A stretch of 64,000 bases of DNA from Astrocystis sublimbata (Eukaryota > Ascomycota > Sordariomycetes > Xylariales > Xylariaceae). The position numbers and the translations under genes are program-made. Each line of letters begins with the position of its first letter. Position 1 is the first letter of the stretch. The notes under the pieces were generated by a model. That model searched no databases. It saw nothing but the letters and a program-made list of their open reading frames with translations, and was not told the origin of the DNA. The stretch is from the NCBI GenBank assembly GCA_022453515.1, contig JAJNNY010000001.1:868001-932000 (forward strand). The letters are read 5' to 3'. Of this stretch, positions 21,365 to 32,276 are shown in pieces.

Positions 21365-23236
21365 TCAGTGGAATTGGTCCTCGGTAACACCGGCTCCCAT
21401 AGCAGCAGTCGAGCTGACACCGCCGGTGACCATCTTCTGGAGCTCGTCCACGTAGGAGGCACCACTCCATTTCTGGTGCTTGACAACGTCGACACCGGAC
21501 TCCATCTCGGGCTCCTGTACAAGCTCGCCGTACGCGAGCATGCCAACCTTGGCGTACGCGGAAGCGAATTGATTGGCCGCCAACGCGGTCGTGTGAAGAC
21601 CCGCCAGCGTGATGAACTGCCAGCAGTAGCCGAGGCCCGCAAGTCGTTGGATGTAGGTCTCTTGTTCGGCACGGGGCATCGCGGTCTTCCAGTTGAAGGA
21701 GGGGGAGAGGTTGTAGGCAAGTCTAGAGTCGCGGCTGTTAGCATTTCTTTGTTGCATTTTGTTGCATTGGGCGAGTATGGCGAAGCCGCAGATGACTGAT
21801 ATAGGCTAGAGTGGATTGGGTACAATGAAACTCACTTCTGCTCGGGCCAGACGGCATGGACACCATCAGCAAATTCCTTGGCCTGTTGGTAATCGGGCAA
21901 TTTGCTCTCCATCCAGATGGCATCACAGTACGGGGCGTAGGCGATAGCGCGGTTCACGGCGCAATCACAACCTCCCTTCAGCCGGTAGTATCCCTCACGT
22001 GTGCGGGGAGAGTCCCAGTTGAAGTAGACCTCTGTGCCGACGATTCCCTTGGCGATGGCGCGAGCTTCGCTGTTGCTCTTGCCCTTCGACTGTGCCAAGT
22101 ATTCCTTCAGCATCGCCTTCTTGTCGCCACCCGAGCGGGAAGCGTTGATGGCGTCTGCTACGGCTTCATCGAAACGTTGGAGGTTGGCCTGCTTCAACCA
22201 CGCATCTTCTATGGCTTGCAACTGTTCGCCGGTCTTTCCGGCCTGTTCCGCGGCGATCATGAGGTCGTTGAGGGGCTGGAGGGAAGAGTTTGTGGTTCCG
22301 ATGATGAAAGCGTGGTCTCGGGGGTCAATTGTTGTGGTGATGAGTGTGGCTGCTTCGGCGTCGGTACGGGCAATGGCTAGGAGATCAGTGCCCATGATGT
22401 CGGCTTGTGCACGGATGGCGACAAGGCGGTTGATGTGTTCGCTAATCGGTACAAGAACCTTACCGGCCATGTGTCCGCACTTCTTGGTGCCCGGGGCTTG
22501 GTCTTCGATGTGAATACCAGCTGCGCCATGCTCGATGAAGAGCTTGGTCAGCTTCATCACGGCGGTGAGACCTCCATGTCCTGTATCAGCGTCGGCAACA
22601 ATGGGTCGGAGGTAGTCGACGTTGGCGACTTTGGTGCGCAGGTTCTTGGGTGTGCTGAGACGCTCCTGACGTTGCTTGCGGTCGTGGAACAGCTGGGCCA
22701 TGAACAAATGCTTCACCTTGTTTGGTACGGTAGTCTTCCTTCCAGTTAGCCTATACTCGGGGAGAGGGCATATTTTCAGTGCTTACGTAGGGGTAGTCAG
22801 CAAGATCGGGACCGGGCTCGTCAGAAGACGATGCGGTCGATGATGATTGCCACCCTGAGACGTAGACAGTGTCTAGGTATTTGGCCATCTGTGTGAGGGC
22901 GGTGGGTTCTAAGCAACCATATGTGTAGCTGGCATCACGGTTCTATATCATGGTTACTATGCCGTCGCAACAACAATAAGGATGGTTTCCATGGCCCTTT
23001 CTCACCTTGAATCTGTTCTCAAGAATGTTCCATAACTTCTTGGACTGGGCATTGCTCGGGTACTGGACTTGTAGGTGGCCCCGCTTCGACACGATCTGCT
23101 CAGCTGTGAAGGGTCGCTTGGTGTATCTCCATCTCGAGTCGCTCCACCACTGCTTCACGGCCTCGACCTCTTGAGCAAAGAGGTCCTCTTCGATATTGGG
23201 GTCGACGGCCGGGTTGATCATGTTGTTAGACGCCAT
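21365..23236 (-). CDS. acuD: Isocitrate lyase, glyoxylate cycle
   Basis: Cleaves isocitrate to glyoxylate and succinate for growth on acetate and fatty acids. Exons 23236-23006, 22942-22787, 22734-21836, 21722-21365 on the minus strand; introns 63, 52 and 113 bp; 547 residues, normal for fungal enzymes. Seen: N-terminal [32 protein letters not shown], and the catalytic loop KKCGH at about 213-217 with the active-site Cys, then [12 protein letters not shown] and the signature-rich [18 protein letters not shown] is diagnostic of isocitrate lyase and separates it from methylisocitrate lyases that carry variants. The C-terminus is TEDQFH, with no SKL-type peroxisomal signal. Start taken at [12 protein letters not shown], which follows an untranslated leader; upstream in-frame codons do not look conserved. 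Expected to be repressed by glucose; I did not identify regulator sites. Confidence 0.95.
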
Positions 23237-25061
23237 GGTGAGTGATTGGCCTCTCGTTGTAGTCACACAATATGGCTGTAGTATAGTTGGCCGTTCGTAA
23301 AAGTGTGACGTCTTTTCTGAAACGAGACGATGGTTGGTCGATGCAATGTGAGGGAAGAGGGGAGTGGGTATCACGAGTGAGGTATTCTGGAATGGGAAGA
23401 ACAGCTTTAGAAGAAGACAAAGAAGCGGCAAACGTCGAGTATTAAAAGGCGTGGAAACCCCTGTCGTACAGCCAGCTACAGAAGGTGAAGATAGTCCAAG
23501 ACACGTAACCGGCTAGTCATAGACAATCATCCAGACAGACGTCCGGTTAGAGAGGCAGTCAGTCAGTCATAGCTCGGCGCAAGTCGGCCAAGCGGCTGCT
23601 CCAGCGTTGCCACGGGCCGGGAGTACATGGCTTTGGGCTTGGGCTCGGTAGACGATGCAGGTATAGGTAGCCAGTCATCCAGCTCGCCAGTCATCGAGTC
23701 TCGCCTCCGACTTGCGCTGCGGCCCCTGCCCTCGCCTGCCTGCCCTAGGCCAAGAGCAACGGCAAGCGTGTGGCTGGCGCGGCGACCAAAGGATGTCCTC
23801 GGGAAAGCACGCGACGCGGCTTCTGATTGACGTCTGGACGCAGTCATTGCTTCCTCGGCTCAAAGGGAGTTCCTGGCAGGCCTGGGCACTCGCGGTGGAC
23901 ATGGGTGGGCTTGGTGGGTTCGGGATGGCAGTTGAAGGGCTGAGGAGAAAGCCGTGATTCGCCAGCGTGCCGGGCAGAGACTCAGAGAGAGACAGAGCAT
24001 GGGTCTGGTCTGCATGGGCATATGGGGAGCACTGGCCCACTGGCACCCGTGCAGCAGCAAGGGTAGCTCCCCCGGTCTTGCCCCGGAATGGTGAGTTGTG
24101 GGTCTCCTCCCCGCAATTCTCACATGGAAGCGCGAGGAAGGGAAGATTCAGCACCGGGTCATGGGGAATTCGGGAGCGCCTGGGCCAGATGGCGATGACG
24201 CAGTTGTTTCGAAGTTGTTGTTTCCGGCGCAGATGCTTGCAATCGAGACACATTTTATATCATCATATCATTATCTCATTGTTAAGTACCTGGCCTGCCC
24301 TTGACCGTGGCCATATCCCAACGATGCATGGAAATCATCGAGTAGGTATGGGGATGCAGTTCGAATCGAGTAAGTAGGCAAGTCCAATTGATTAAGTAGG
24401 TACGTACGAGTAGTTGCAGTGCTACTAGTAGATGCCGTTAGGTAGGTAGCCTCAAGGTAGCTCCGACTTACATGTGTGGTCGCAGATGATGCATGCGTGC
24501 ATCATCTCCACGGTCTGGGTTGCTGGTTGCTGGCGAGCTGGCATGTGAACTTGGCTGTGGCTTGGAACGCCCTAAGCTGCATCTGTGCAAGCCTCGGCTT
24601 AAAGGACCCTAGCGGCTACCTATCGGGCTGATATTGATACCCAGGACATGTCGACAATCGACACCTCCCAGCTCCGACCTGATTTCACATGACACGCTCG
24701 ACAGGCGAGCACTGCCAGGTGGCATTGGCAGCTGAATCTGGACGAGCAATAACCTCAAGGCTCAAGTTGCTCTGGCTTGCTTTGCATATATGTAGGCTTG
24801 TGTAAACATTTCATTCATGAGTCTACTAGGTATATGTATTGACGTTGCGTGCTGTGCCAGGTACAGTCACCCGCATTTGAGTCAGTAACAGCTCAGCATA
24901 TCTGTGGGACTACTAGTCTTACGGATTCAGTTGGTTTATAGGTGTAGCTAAAGCATATCGATATTGGTCGCTATTTCAATTCTCATCCATCTCTAATCCT
25001 AATCCCGCCATTCGTATGTCGGGGTCGCTGTCATGAAGCCTTCAGGGGTGTTACCGCTACT
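23237..25061. other. Intergenic, 1.8 kb
   Basis: Contains the isocitrate lyase promoter at its left end. Several open frames cross on both strands in the GC-rich part (23.5-24.3 kb), but none shows a recognisable domain. TAGGTA motifs lie at about 24.39-24.45 kb. Confidence 0.5.
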
Positions 25062-26183
25062 CTAAAACGGACGCCCGTCATCATCAAATTCAAGGCCCTC
25101 CACTTTCATTTCCTCGCCTATTGCTCTGCCCTTGAGCGTATAAAATAGAAACAAATCACGCCTCTTGTCGACCTCGTGGAATGTGGGCAACAAATCAATA
25201 GCGCTGATCAACCTTCGCAAGGAGACGGGGCAGATCGATCCAGTCTCTGGGAGAGGATAAGGAACTTCCAACTCGCATAACATCGAAACCAATAGTTCCC
25301 GACGCCTTTCATACCATATTAGCGGAAATGCTTTGTTGCTATTGTGTACCTCTACTTGTATTTCTTCTTTAACAAAACGAAGGATATTGTTCGTGTGATG
25401 TTGTCGTCCCTTCTGCATTTGCTCTAGAGTATATGGGTCAGACGCTTCATCTTGACTGACTGCAACGGACAATGGGCTGGGCTCTTACCATGCGCAATCT
25501 TCATTACGGGCACTTCCCCAAAAGCGAAGCTGTTGACATGATGTATCATGGAGTAGCAGGTGAAATGCCGGAACAAGTGTGGTTCTCGGAACACGATGGA
25601 GATAAGAATCCATGTGTTGCATTTCTGGGGATATAGAGGTCCATGACTCAAAAGAAGATTATTGCACGCATATGATATCCAAGCCCTCGCGGAAGGGCAT
25701 AGCAGTCCATGGCATTTGAACCAGACTGCCACAAGGGCAAGTCTCGACAACTTGGTTTCGATAACTTGGATTGGGATAGGGTGTGCGGCAACAATTGGTG
25801 GGATAGGGTACCCATGAGCGGTTTCTAAGAATTCGCGAATCGCACGAAGGCCAAATCCTGGCTCCTCGAAAAAGTAGTGCCATGGCCTGATATGCGACGC
25901 TTCCCTCTCTTGCCACCGCTCGAACAACCATTTGAAGAATGGGGAAGCCCATGCCAACTTATCCGAAGAGGTTCTGAACTGCCAGTGCTCGTCCGGAGGG
26001 TGAGGGGAAGACTGTCCGCTCTCGGCGTTGTCTTCAATAGAATTCTTGATATTAGCATTGGGCCTGTGGGCCTTGACAGTAACACACGCATGGAGGCTTA
26101 CATTTGACAGTCATCTCTTGAAATGTGTAGACGTTGAATACAACATCGCCACCAGATACTAGGGGAACCTGGTGCATCTGCAT
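25062..26183 (-). CDS. BTB/POZ-like protein, copy 1
   Basis: Exons 26183-26102, 26031-25489 and 25444-25062 on the minus strand, summing to 336 codons; introns 70 and 44 bp, the latter unusually short. The N-terminus VSGGDVVFNVYTFQEMTVK followed by DKLAWASPFFKWLFERW matches the fungal BTB pattern of a GD-V-F strand, a skipped segment, and an L-ASPxF helix. Later ALVAVWFKCHGLLCPSARAW and WILISIVFREPHLFRHFTCYSMIH match the helical extension typical of these proteins. Such fungal BTB proteins are numerous and variable; they are thought to mediate protein-protein contacts, possibly as cullin adaptors, but none of this is shown by sequence. The exact 3' exon start is uncertain. A second gene of the same kind lies 0.8 kb upstream on the same strand. 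Confidence 0.65.
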
Positions 26184-27015
26184 TTTGTAAGCGTTGAATG
26201 AATGAAAGATGATTTTATGGCAATATCATGGGATGCAATCAATGTTTTCCAATTACGCGATGTGTATATTTCGGAATTCAGAGGTGACGGCAAACTGTGA
26301 AGTGGCCTTTTCTAGATACCTACTGGGAACTGACCATAGGGCAATCACCTGAGGACATGCAGGCGCAGACCTCGCACGATGTCTATCACCACATGTGCCT
26401 TCCCCCCGATGTCTCTCAACAACGTCTAGGCTTGCTCCAGAAGGCGCATGTGGAGGGTATCGCTGTCCGCATCCTCCAGGTCACCACACCTACCTTCCAC
26501 GACACTCACTCGCCACATTCAATGTTGAAGATTCGGTAGGAAGGCGTCTTCTATGCTGTCTGGGAGTGTCATCTTGCCCGAGCTGGCCTGGTCCAGAGTT
26601 GTGTCAACAGACATAGCTCGGTAGTATTATTTTCGCAATGTACAACACGACCTTCTCGTCGACTTCGGTAACGAAGTGGTTTGCCATAAAGTGTGAAAAA
26701 CACATTGAAATGCATATAGGTACCTCTGGTCAACGTTCTATTTAACCTTGTGAATCCTAGCATACAATCTATGAACTGCTTTCAAAGAGGTTCTTTATAA
26801 TCAGACCATAAACAGGAGATGCCAGTGTTCTGGGTGGTAAACGTGATGGCCAACACATTCAACACTTCAAGTGAACATTCTGTGCGGCTGATTGAAAGCT
26901 GGTTTTATAATCTGAGACTGACTCGGGGTGCACATCCCTCTCCAACATTACTACTACCCTGACCTAACTATGCACTGTGCATTTTCATATCAAGGTCTTT
27001 ATAGTCCTTGATCAT
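26184..27015. other. Intergenic between the two BTB-like genes
   Basis: About 830 bp. Short open frames only; no similarity recognised. Confidence 0.5.
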
Positions 27016-28402
27016 TCAAGCCATATAGAATCCGGCTTCTTTAAGGCTGTGAACATCAAGGCCCTTGATACTATCTGTCAAAAGTTTCATGGAAGTGATG
27101 AAAACGTGAAAGTCACAATCGAGGCGACATTGCCAATCTGGATGTTCTGTGAAAGTGAGAGCCTTAGGCAGGCCCTGGAGCACTTCTAACACCGAAGAGA
27201 TACTGAGTTTCGAGTAAGGCCTACTACTAGTATTGCAACGTAACAGAGAATGCATGGCTAGTTGCTTCGTCAATACGCCCAGACGGACTTTATCTCAAGT
27301 TAGATGAACCGATTTTGCAAGAATTTGATGTAAGAGCAATGGATAAGTGCAAATGTCACTTACCTGCATCGCAACTCTTACAACACACGTCTGTTGTTGT
27401 TAATTCATGTAGAAGGCCGAACGTGTTTGTAAACACTGCATCAAGACACTCGATTTTGCGGTGCTCAATTACAGCTATATTTGGTAAGTAGGTAATTAGT
27501 CGTTAGGCCGGCAAGGAATCCCGTGGCAGGGTAACTTACTGCTAATTTGTGGGAGGATGGGTAAGCCAAGACATGGAATGCCACTATGTGACTTGACGAT
27601 GGCTGTATATGTGCAGTCTTGAAATATCTTCTCGTCCTTGAACACGCCAGAAATGCAAATCCAGAATATTAATTCCACGTTGAAAGTCTTGGGTATCGAT
27701 GATCTGAGATGAGGGATCCAGAACTTGCTAGCGTGATATTGAAGGACTTGACCGCATCCAACATAGTCAACAACCCGGGCAATTTCGACCAAACGTTCCA
27801 ACGACGTCTCATCTGGGACTCGGATATATTGGTGATGAATAACACTCAGTACAATTGTCATGGCTTCTTTGTCGAATCCCTCAATTACCCAGCGTCGCAT
27901 GCCATCGGAGTCAAGCTTTGTGGCCTCGTGCCACGGGCCCACCAGCATCTTCTTGTACCCCGGAGCCGTCAGGGAAAGGTGTTTTGACGAACACTTGAAA
28001 ACTCGATCAGAATCTGGGTCGATGTAGTCGTACGACTCGTGGTTTCTGTCAGAGTCCGCAATCGTGTCTTCCTCTGGGGTGCTTGAGTCTGTCGAGGTAG
28101 CTGTTGATTTGCAGCGCTTGGGCGCCCGATCGCCCATCTCTCTGATATCTGGTTCCTCATGATCATCAAAGATGCTTGAGGGATTGCGTAAGATGACCTT
28201 AACCACTGGGGTCAGTAATTGCCACTTCTAGTAAAGAAATCGGGGTCGGTTGATATGATGAATATAAAAACCCGTTGGGTGATTGACGCTTTAGGCATCT
28301 GCCAGCAACGAGAATAACTTCAAATGATCATGACTCCAGGGAGATACATACGAGAAGGTCACCGTCTGGATCTAAAACAGTGTGCGGAATCTGGATCGTC
28401 AT
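27016..28402 (-). CDS. BTB/POZ-like protein, copy 2
   Basis: Exons 28402-28352, 28227-27540, 27474-27364, 27293-27016 on the minus strand, 376 codons in total with the frame kept. It starts MTIQIPHTVLDPDGDLL, a DPDGD strand typical of fungal BTB proteins. A Ser/Thr-rich acidic insert follows (SSTPEEDTIADSDR). The core is FKCSSKHLSLTAPGYKKMLVGPWHEA, then EAMTIVLSVIHHQYIRVPDE, VDYVGCGQVLQYH and IFWICISGVFKDEKIFQDCT. The C-terminal part has a conserved pair, CCKSCDAD and LGVLTKQLAMHSLL, seen in many members of this expanded fungal family. Cellular role unknown. Acceptor of exon 2 could be either of two AGs, which would change a few residues near position 18. Confidence 0.75.
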
Positions 28403-29246
28403 GATTGCTCCCGCCGTGAGTTGTCATTGCCTTAATGGTCACGGAAGTTGCAGGTGAGATGGTTGTTCGAAGCACCTGAGGCCCAGAATGGAAGCCAGGC
28501 AGTGTGTATGTACAAAATGAAGGGAAGGACCAAAAGGTTAAGGTACAATGGTACCCAATGCGTTATCATTTCAAATAAACGCTGAATACACATCAAATAC
28601 CTACATAACCTAAGGTACCCTATTAGCATGGAACCCTGAACTGGATTGAGGCATGCCTACACGTAGTACACCCTCTCCGCATCTTGCCGATAGTAACTTA
28701 TGTTCTGTCACCAAGCGGAATGATTGGACCTTGGTATGAGGATAGGCAGTGTGTAGATTGGGCACTTATTACAAGCACGTGTTATTGCAAGTGACGCCAG
28801 AGAAGGGTGTGAAGTCTGTTCCATTGTGTTCATGTGTGGCCCAGGCATCGACGTTGGATATTTTGGCAGAATGCAGCAATGGGGCATTCTCTTCCGAGTA
28901 ATGGTAATGCCAAAACACACCAGCTACAAACAATGCTAGCATAACATGAAGAAGCAACAAGCCCTAGACAAACCAACACAGCAAATCATGCAACACAATC
29001 AAATTGGTCCCGTCTATCCCATCTAACCACTACCTCTCAATCAAGCAAGCAATCAATCAACTAGACCCAACTAACTCATCATGTCATAACAATTAAGTTT
29101 CTTTCTCCCTTTTTTGAACAGTTCCCCCAGACGGGACATAAACATAGGCCAGCAACATGAACACCATTCAACAATGCATGCATAAGCGATTAACGCCTGG
29201 TGATTCGGTAGACAAGTAGGTTAGGCAGGTATCAAATCAGCTCAGC
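28403..29246. other. Intergenic, 0.84 kb
   Basis: Promoter side of BTB copy 2 on the left and trehalase 3' flank on the right. No coding signal recognised. Confidence 0.5.
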
Positions 29247-31743
29247 TCAGATCACGCCCGTCTCGAAGAGTTTCTCTTCCTTGGCCTGCTGGGCTTTCTC
29301 GTAGACATCATATGGCGTGACAGTGCCGAGCGCCCGCTTCATATCTGTGTTAATGAACTGAAGGCCGTATACGTAACTGGCGTTGACCCAGCCGAAACTA
29401 TAATAACAAATGTTAGTGTTTGTTTCCTTGCGTAGAAACAAGTTATGGGAAATGTAGGAAAAGACCTGCTTACCCTTCTTTCGCCACGCCCTTGAAGTCG
29501 AGCCCTTGATTGCCGTACTCAGCATCCACGCGATGAGGGTCGACAGGACGCGTGACATCGTATTTCTCAACTACCACGCCATTGAAGTCGAAAAAGGCCT
29601 TGGTGACCATGAACAGCCACTTATACGCCAGCTTCTGAGCGAGGTCGGCATATCCGTAGCGGTAGAGGCCCGTCCAAGCCAGCATCTGCTGTGGTGCCCA
29701 GCCGTACGGGTAATCCCACTGTCGGTTGGGCCTCTCCAGACTGACCTCTCCCCGCGACTTTTCCGTGCCGGACAGCAGACCGCCGTATGCCTCAAATTTT
29801 GGTATTGCGTTGGCGACCACCTTGGCCGCCATTGCAGGGTCCGGGACACCGGCCCAAAGCGGCCAGAAGGTCGTGCACGATTCGTATGTGCACTGCTCCT
29901 CCTTGACTGTGTCGTAATCAAAGTACATCCCTTCTTTCTCGCTCCAACAGTATTTGTTGATCGCAGCGCGGCGGCGTTTCCAGCGGCGGTCCCAGATTGC
30001 GGACGTCTCGATTTGGTCAGGTTGCATCGAGCCGCTGCACCATTCGGCAGGGATTGCTAGACGATCATCGAAAACATTGCGAATAGTGCGCGCAATGTCC
30101 ATCTCGTATTTATATAGTAGTGCGTTGAGGTCGATGGTGGCGAGATTTGCGCACACCTTTTCTAGCCGGTAGGACGTGTCGTGACCTGATTCTCGCACAG
30201 CTCGGTCGTGTAGGAAGTACTCGTCTAACTCGGGCTCCTCAACTTCGCCATGATTATAAGCTCTCACAAACTTCTTGAAATCCATGTTGTGCTTTTCTGC
30301 GTAGGGCTCCAGGATATGGACGAAATGGCTTGCCTCGGTCTCCGGGGGCACACCACGCCCTTCTGGTCGGTACCTCGACAACCCAGTCTTTGGATCTAGC
30401 CTAGGCTCGGCCATCCATACCGTGTAATACTCTTTGATGGCAGCATAGATGGCTTTCTTGAGGAATTCCTTGGCGTCTGGCTGGTGCTGGATCTTCTCGT
30501 ATACCCGCAGTGCCATATCTGTCAAGAATGGGGGCTGTGATCTTGTCAGATAGTATGATCTGGTGGCGTTCAGGATCTTGCCGTAATGCCGAATACAAAA
30601 GCAGAAGTTTTGGACCATTGCCTTAGCCAGGTGCACTTTGTCGTTAGCAATGAGCCCCAAGGACTCCATATAGCTGTCCCAGCCGTATAGTTCGTTGAAT
30701 CTCCCCCCGGGCACAACGAAAGGCACGCCTTTCAGGGTCTTCTCTCCCGTGTTCGGGTCGGTGTAATCGTCCATCGCGATGGCCAACAGACCGGGGCCTG
30801 GGTTATCATTCAAGTCTCGTACGACATCTGCCGTGATATCTCCGGGGAGTAACTGGACGTCCAGGCGAAGATCGGGTTTCTCTTTTGCGAGCTTCTGGTA
30901 GTACTCATACTGCTCCGGTGCTCCTATTGGTACGTATATGCGTGGTCTGGGATCCTCGGTCCAGTCTTTCTTGTCCTTAGCAGCGACTTCGATACTCGAG
31001 GCGTCGATACGACGAGTTAGGCCTTCCCAAAATTGATTCTTGATAAGTCTGGATAAACGGTTCACGGGGTTCTCGTTGAGGCGACCGATGTCGAGGATGA
31101 TACGTTTCCTGCCGTATTCTTTCGCTAATGATAACTCTTGTAGAAGGTTGGAGAGCATGTATGTTCCACGGATATCGAAGCGATTGTGACCCCCTGACGC
31201 AGCAGTTCCTACCGATAACACCTAGTATAACCCATTAGTGTACAAGCCCGCAGCAGTTCGAGGAAAGTCTTTGATCGCATACCTTAGGACCGGTATCTTC
31301 GATTGTGATTTGCATATTGTCGTCTGTGTCTTCTTGGGCCCGGAGACTCTCCAGTGTGTGGTCGACGTCGATCAGGAATTGGCGCGACTGGGGCTTGCTG
31401 GCCTCATCTGCAAAAAGCACCCTAGTTAGCTATTTGTTGGAAAGTCAAGCTAGGGGAGGGGAGCTTACCGTGGCTGCCACGCCTATGTCTGGTTTGAATT
31501 CCCAGTCGTTCAAGTCCCTGCAGCATGCCCTGCTAAACATGGCGTTAGAGAGTTGGAATAAAGGGCAATGGGATGGGATCATACGTGGGAGTGAGTGCTG
31601 TGTCGCTTGTGGAAGCGATTTGCGTGTCTGGCCTCGGAGGCATAGTAAGTTTTAGCATCTTCAAAAACATTCAAGTCGTCGGCCACGGCGCTCGAGCCAG
31701 AGGAATTAACCTTGGCCAAAGCGGCACCGTTAGGGACAGACAT
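29247..31743 (-). CDS. NTH1: Neutral trehalase (GH37), cytosolic and regulated
   Basis: Hydrolyses trehalose to two glucose in the cytosol when stress ends or spores germinate. Exons 31743-31585, 31532-31469, 31407-31283, 31221-29474, 29397-29247 on the minus strand; 748 residues, close to yeast Nth1. Residues 70-73 are RRGS, a protein kinase A consensus. Residues 101-112 form the Asp-rich calcium-binding motif [12 protein letters not shown], diagnostic of neutral trehalases. Both trehalase signatures are intact: [14 protein letters not shown] near 287 and [10 protein letters not shown] near 617. Family knowledge says phosphorylation and 14-3-3 binding around this N-terminus switch the enzyme on. 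No signal peptide, unlike acid trehalase. The second exon may start three codons later (CAG|GGC). Confidence 0.95.
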
Positions 31744-32245
31744 GGTGGATAGAGGCGATTCGAGAGGGTTGGATTGGGACTCGGGTTCGGCCCACGATGC
31801 TATCGTCAACAGGACGAGCACCGGGGATGTAGAGGTACGCGCAGTCCCGATTCCAGCAATGGGGTTGTCTTTGTCGGTGAGGTAGATCTCGCAGTACTGT
31901 ACATAAGACACGTGCTTAGACAACAGGGAACAATTACGGGTGGAGTGATTAGTCGGATGGAAATGAAACAGACGAGAACCAAAGACAGAGAAGGCGGTGG
32001 TCTCGAATACGAGGCGTAGATATTCGTTTAGTTGATCTTGCTCGGGCAAGACGGGATGATAGACTTGGTAAACACACACGGCGACAGACCTAGCAGTCCA
32101 CGGACGATAATGAATCTCTTAGGTCAGCCGGGAAAGGGAAAAAAAGCGTCGTGACATTTTCAGTATCTGTCGGTTACGCCTAGAGTCATGAAAGATGGGG
32201 AATGATGTCAGAAGACCCAACGGGACAAGTGCGTTGTGCAGCTGA

Positions 32246-32276
32246 TGCTTGCTTGCCTGCTTGCTTGCTTGCTCGC
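32246..32276. repeat. CTTG tetranucleotide microsatellite
   Basis: Imperfect run of CTTG units interrupted once by CCTG and followed by CTCG. Confidence 0.7.

Noticed and set aside
21365..23236. Methylisocitrate lyase identity
   Set aside because: The catalytic loop is KKCGH and the N-terminus is that of isocitrate lyase, with no mitochondrial presequence.
23563..24377. Several overlapping frames on both strands in a GC-rich stretch
   Set aside because: No domain, no consistent splice pattern; likely chance frames.
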